Origin: an uncultured Prosthecobacter sp.
GTDB lineage: Bacteria; Verrucomicrobiota; Verrucomicrobiia; Verrucomicrobiales; Verrucomicrobiaceae
Assembly: GCA_947523045.1 (NCBI GenBank)
Contig: CANNUR010000139.1
Location: 1-7,553 of the forward strand
Direction: 5' to 3'
Length of the DNA stretch: 7,553 bases
Made by a program: the position numbers and the translations under genes. This document shows positions 5,503 to 7,553 of the stretch, piece after piece. The notes under the pieces were generated by a model. It was not told where the DNA came from and did not search any database. It saw only the letters and a list, made by a program, of their open reading frames with translations. Position 1 is the first letter of the stretch. The number at the start of each line of letters is the position of its first letter.

Positions 5503-7044
5503 TCAGTCGAGCGACTTCTTGGGGGCCGTGATGCGGATTTCGCCGGCCTTGGCCGGTCGCTGCACCGGTGCCAGGGCAAAGCGCTGGACCTCGTAGCCGT
5601 TGACGTTGATCGTCAGGTCGAGGCTGGCGAGGAATTCCCAGGTGGCGGCGACGCCGATGTCGTCGGCGATCTTGCGCGCCTCGAGGTAGGTGTCGAAGGC
5701 ATTGGTCATCACCTGATAGACGGCAACGCCGTTGGGATCGCTCTTGAGCTGGCGCAGCATGCGCTGATAGTTTGAGCCCTCGTTGCGCATTTGGTCGAGC
5801 GTTTCGCCACCGCCGGCCTTGGGGGTGAGTTGCATCTGCACGAGGGTGGAACCAGGGCGGATCACCGGCACCAGGGTGAAGGGGCCACTGAAGGTAGGGT
5901 TGCTGGCGGCGCGCTCCAGCATTGAGCGGATCGCGAAGGCATCGTAGATCGTGCGTTCCTTGCTCCGGTCCTTGATGCCGCTCGTGTCGGCGAGATCCTT
6001 GACAAAGTAGTTGTGGATGTCACGTGGGTTCGCCTTGACCTCGGTGGCGCGGGTGCCCCAGGTGAAGGTGACCTTGCCGGCACCGGCCACGGCCTGGATC
6101 GTTGGTTTGGTGGGGTCGCGCGAAGGATCCAGGGCAGTCCACTTGGTCAAGTCGCCTTTGGTGGCGGCGACCAGGGCCTCGGCAACCGCACCCGGGTTGG
6201 AACGCACGGCAATGGAGATGTCGCCGAGGGCGGAGAGGGCCTGGCGGTTGGCGGGCAGGCCGGCGGCGGTCAGGGTCTTGTGGGCGACGGCGACAAATTC
6301 CATCTGGAAGGTGCCGACGAAGGGGGCGATTTCCGGCCAGGCTTGCTGGGCGGCGGCGGGCGAGCCGTAGATCTTGCCGAGCATGTCGGCAAAGGGTTCG
6401 ATCTTGGCTTCCTTGTAGTAGAGCTGGCTCTTGGCCTTTTCCAGGCCGTCGAGGATGGGCTGGAGGAAGTCGCGCTGGTTGAAGTGTAGAACGCCCTGGC
6501 GGGCGACGAGCACGCGCGTCTCGTTCGGCTCCTTCGGGTAGGGGCGCGGGTTGGGCAGGCGGACGTAAGTGGGTGGCGGCGGCTGGTAGACCGGCGTCTC
6601 GTCGAGCAGGGCCTTCAGGCGCTCGATCTCAGTGATCAGCTTGTCGACCTCGACCTTTTCCTTCTCGCGCAATTGCTTGGCCTCCTCGAGCTTTTTGCGG
6701 AAACTGTCGAGGTCCATGAACTTCATGCGCGAGGCCATCTCGCTGGTGTCGATGGTACGCAGTTCCTCGACGATTTTTTTGAGATCTTGCTCGGCCTTCT
6801 TCTTGTCCTCCGCGATCTTTTCCGGGTCGGCGGGCGGCGGCGGCAGGGCCTTGACCTGCTCGACCATCTTCTGGTGCTCCTCGGGTGTGACGGGCGGCAG
6901 GTCGCTGAGGATTTTTTGCACCATCTTGGCGGTGTTCACCGCGAGCATGATGAAGACGATCATGAGCACGCCGACGACGTTCGTCACGGCGTCCATGAGC
7001 GAGTCGAGGTTCAGCTCGGAGGAATCCTGCTTTCTTTTGGCCAT
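5503..7044 (-). CDS. ExbD/TolR-like single-pass membrane protein with coiled coil and large unassigned C-terminal domain
   Basis: A 513-residue protein. After a short charged cytoplasmic end (MAKRKQDSSE) comes LNLDSLMDAVTNVVGVLMIVFIMLA (11-35), which aligns without gaps to the ExbD/TolR membrane segment (I-N-x-T-P-x-I-D-x). Asp18 falls exactly on the proton-carrying aspartate of ExbD, TolR and MotB. The rest should be periplasmic: a charged, heptad-like coiled coil around 57-148, interrupted by a PPPP run at 68-71; a proline-rich linker at 151-173 (PPPP at 155-158); and a domain of about 330 residues that I do not recognise and that lacks an obvious OmpA/peptidoglycan-binding motif. ExbD and TolR are only about 140 residues, so this is far longer. 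It follows the partial gene upstream by 12 bases, probably in one operon. Role inferred: stator-like subunit of a proton-driven TolQ/ExbB/MotA-type complex. No Shine-Dalgarno precedes the ATG at 7044. Membrane-anchor assignment is fairly sure; function is not. Confidence 0.75.
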   Translation of the reverse strand: MAKRKQDSSELNLDSLMDAVTNVVGVLMIVFIMLAVNTAKMVQKILSDLPPVTPEEHQKMVEQVKALPPPPADPEKIAEDKKKAEQDLKKIVEELRTIDTSEMASRMKFMDLDSFRKKLEEAKQLREKEKVEVDKLITEIERLKALLDETPVYQPPPPTYVRLPNPRPYPKEPNETRVLVARQGVLHFNQRDFLQPILDGLEKAKSQLYYKEAKIEPFADMLGKIYGSPAAAQQAWPEIAPFVGTFQMEFVAVAHKTLTAAGLPANRQALSALGDISIAVRSNPGAVAEALVAATKGDLTKWTALDPSRDPTKPTIQAVAGAGKVTFTWGTRATEVKANPRDIHNYFVKDLADTSGIKDRSKERTIYDAFAIRSMLERAASNPTFSGPFTLVPVIRPGSTLVQMQLTPKAGGGETLDQMRNEGSNYQRMLRQLKSDPNGVAVYQVMTNAFDTYLEARKIADDIGVAATWEFLASLDLTINVNGYEVQRFALAPVQRPAKAGEIRITAPKKSLD

Positions 7045-7056
7045 GCGCGTCGGGGA

Positions 7057-7553
7057 TCAGGGGTTGGGTGCCGGGGCGGGCACGGGCGCACCCGGCACGG
7101 GCGGATCGATTTTGCCGCGATATTTCTCGAAGAGGGCGAGGTCGAGCTGGCCGCGGCCGGGGATGGGCAGCTTGCCGATGCGGATCTTGTAATCACCCTC
7201 GGCGCGGCCGGCGCCATTGTTGAAGGGCCCCTGACCGTCGTCGCGGATGAGGAAGAGGATGAGCGAGTTCTTGTCCTTGGCCACCTCGAAGAGGAAATGG
7301 TTGTAGGCGGCGTCGGCGACGACGATCTCCGGGGTGGCTCCGAGGCGGTAGTCTTCGCCCCAGGCGCCGAGGATCTTCAGTGCGCCGGCGCTGCACTCGA
7401 CGAAGTACACCTTGGTGCTGTCGCTCATGCCCGAGCCCGAGGGCTGGACCACGACCGGCGGCACCTTCTTCGATTCGGGCACCTTGCGCGCCTTGAGTTC
7501 GGCCTCGAGTTTGGCGATCTCCTCCTTGGCGGTGACCTGCTGCTTCTTGAGGC
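7057..7553 (-). CDS. Partial gene: coiled-coil plus unrecognised domain, likely partner of the ExbD/TolR-like protein
   Basis: The gene runs off the right edge; 164 codons are visible and the N-terminus is missing. A GTG at 7482 could be taken as a start, but codons upstream of it continue in frame to the edge as a convincing coiled coil (LKKQQVTAKEEIAKLEAELK), so that GTG is internal. After it come a lysine/proline linker (PESKKVPPVVVQPSGSG) and a compact domain beginning STKVYFVECSAGALKIL, then a stretch with LILFLIRDDGQGPFN and YKIRIGKLPI, ending in a Pro/Ala-rich tail (PPVPGAPVPAPAPNP). The VYFVEC-x-G opening after a coiled coil and linker matches, from memory, ExbD/TolR-like proteins of Planctomycetes and Verrucomicrobia. 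The same order (coiled coil, proline linker, TRVLVARQGVL) occurs in the next gene. A membrane anchor would be expected in the missing part. The family is not firmly identified. Confidence 0.65.
   Translation of the reverse strand, partial: LKKQQVTAKEEIAKLEAELKARKVPESKKVPPVVVQPSGSGMSDSTKVYFVECSAGALKILGAWGEDYRLGATPEIVVADAAYNHFLFEVAKDKNSLILFLIRDDGQGPFNNGAGRAEGDYKIRIGKLPIPGRGQLDLALFEKYRGKIDPPVPGAPVPAPAPNP

Noticed and set aside
6013..6489. 158-residue Gly-rich plus-strand frame
   Set aside because: Antisense to the ExbD/TolR-like gene with no motif; typical high-GC shadow.
5503..7044. Zorya ZorB or flagellar MotB as the identity of the 513-residue protein
   Set aside because: The anchor is compatible, but no OmpA-like peptidoglycan-binding domain or Zorya partner gene is visible, so only the broader ExbD/TolR-like label is justified.
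1..7553. CRISPR array, tRNA/rRNA genes, insertion sequences or phage genes
   Set aside because: No regularly spaced repeats, no cloverleaf-like gene, no transposase motif and no terminal inverted repeats were found on reading both strands.

Overview
The window is a GC-rich (roughly 65% by eye) stretch of bacterial chromosome, densely coded with short gaps. Two secreted S1-family sulfatases sit in tandem, no gene start has a recognisable Shine-Dalgarno sequence, and the window ends in an ExbD/TolR-like membrane protein with an enlarged periplasmic part. These traits suggest a member of the Planctomycetota-Verrucomicrobiota-Chlamydiota group, most likely Verrucomicrobiota. This is inference from gene content; there is no rRNA or other phylogenetic marker in the window.

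Layout, left to right. (1) Positions 2-199 (+) hold the end of a gene cut by the window edge. Its last 35 or so residues look like the C-terminus of an Lrp/AsnC-type regulator; the part before that is in an uncertain frame. (2) After 12 bases comes a complete class I PLP-dependent aminotransferase (212-1378, +), AlaT/PatA-like. The regulator-aminotransferase pairing resembles alaR-alaT of Bacillus. (3) A convergent gap (1379-1457) holds a strong hairpin. (4) Two sulfatases on the minus strand (4279 to 2915, then 2873 to 1458) form a probable operon with a 41-base gap. Both have a signal peptide and the Cys-type formylglycine motif, but their second active-site motifs differ. (5) A 125-base divergent control region (4280-4404) follows. 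(6) A stand-alone MetE-type zinc methyltransferase, with the catalytic half only, lies at 4405-5451 (+). (7) A second convergent gap (5452-5502) holds another hairpin. (8) On the minus strand a 513-residue ExbD/TolR-like protein (7044 to 5503) follows 12 bases after a partial gene that runs off the right edge (7553 to 7057) and encodes a coiled-coil plus globular domain.

How the genes may work together. The sulfatases would act in the periplasm or outside the cell, removing sulfate esters from polysaccharides or other sulfated substrates. The methyltransferase probably makes methionine from homocysteine, so it shares a sulfur theme with its divergent neighbours, though nothing proves a link. 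The two right-hand genes look like parts of a proton-driven inner-membrane complex of the TolQ-TolR/ExbB-ExbD/MotA-MotB superfamily, whose partner channel gene would be expected beyond the right edge. They are the least ordinary part of the window. No RNA genes, mobile elements, CRISPR arrays or phage genes were seen.
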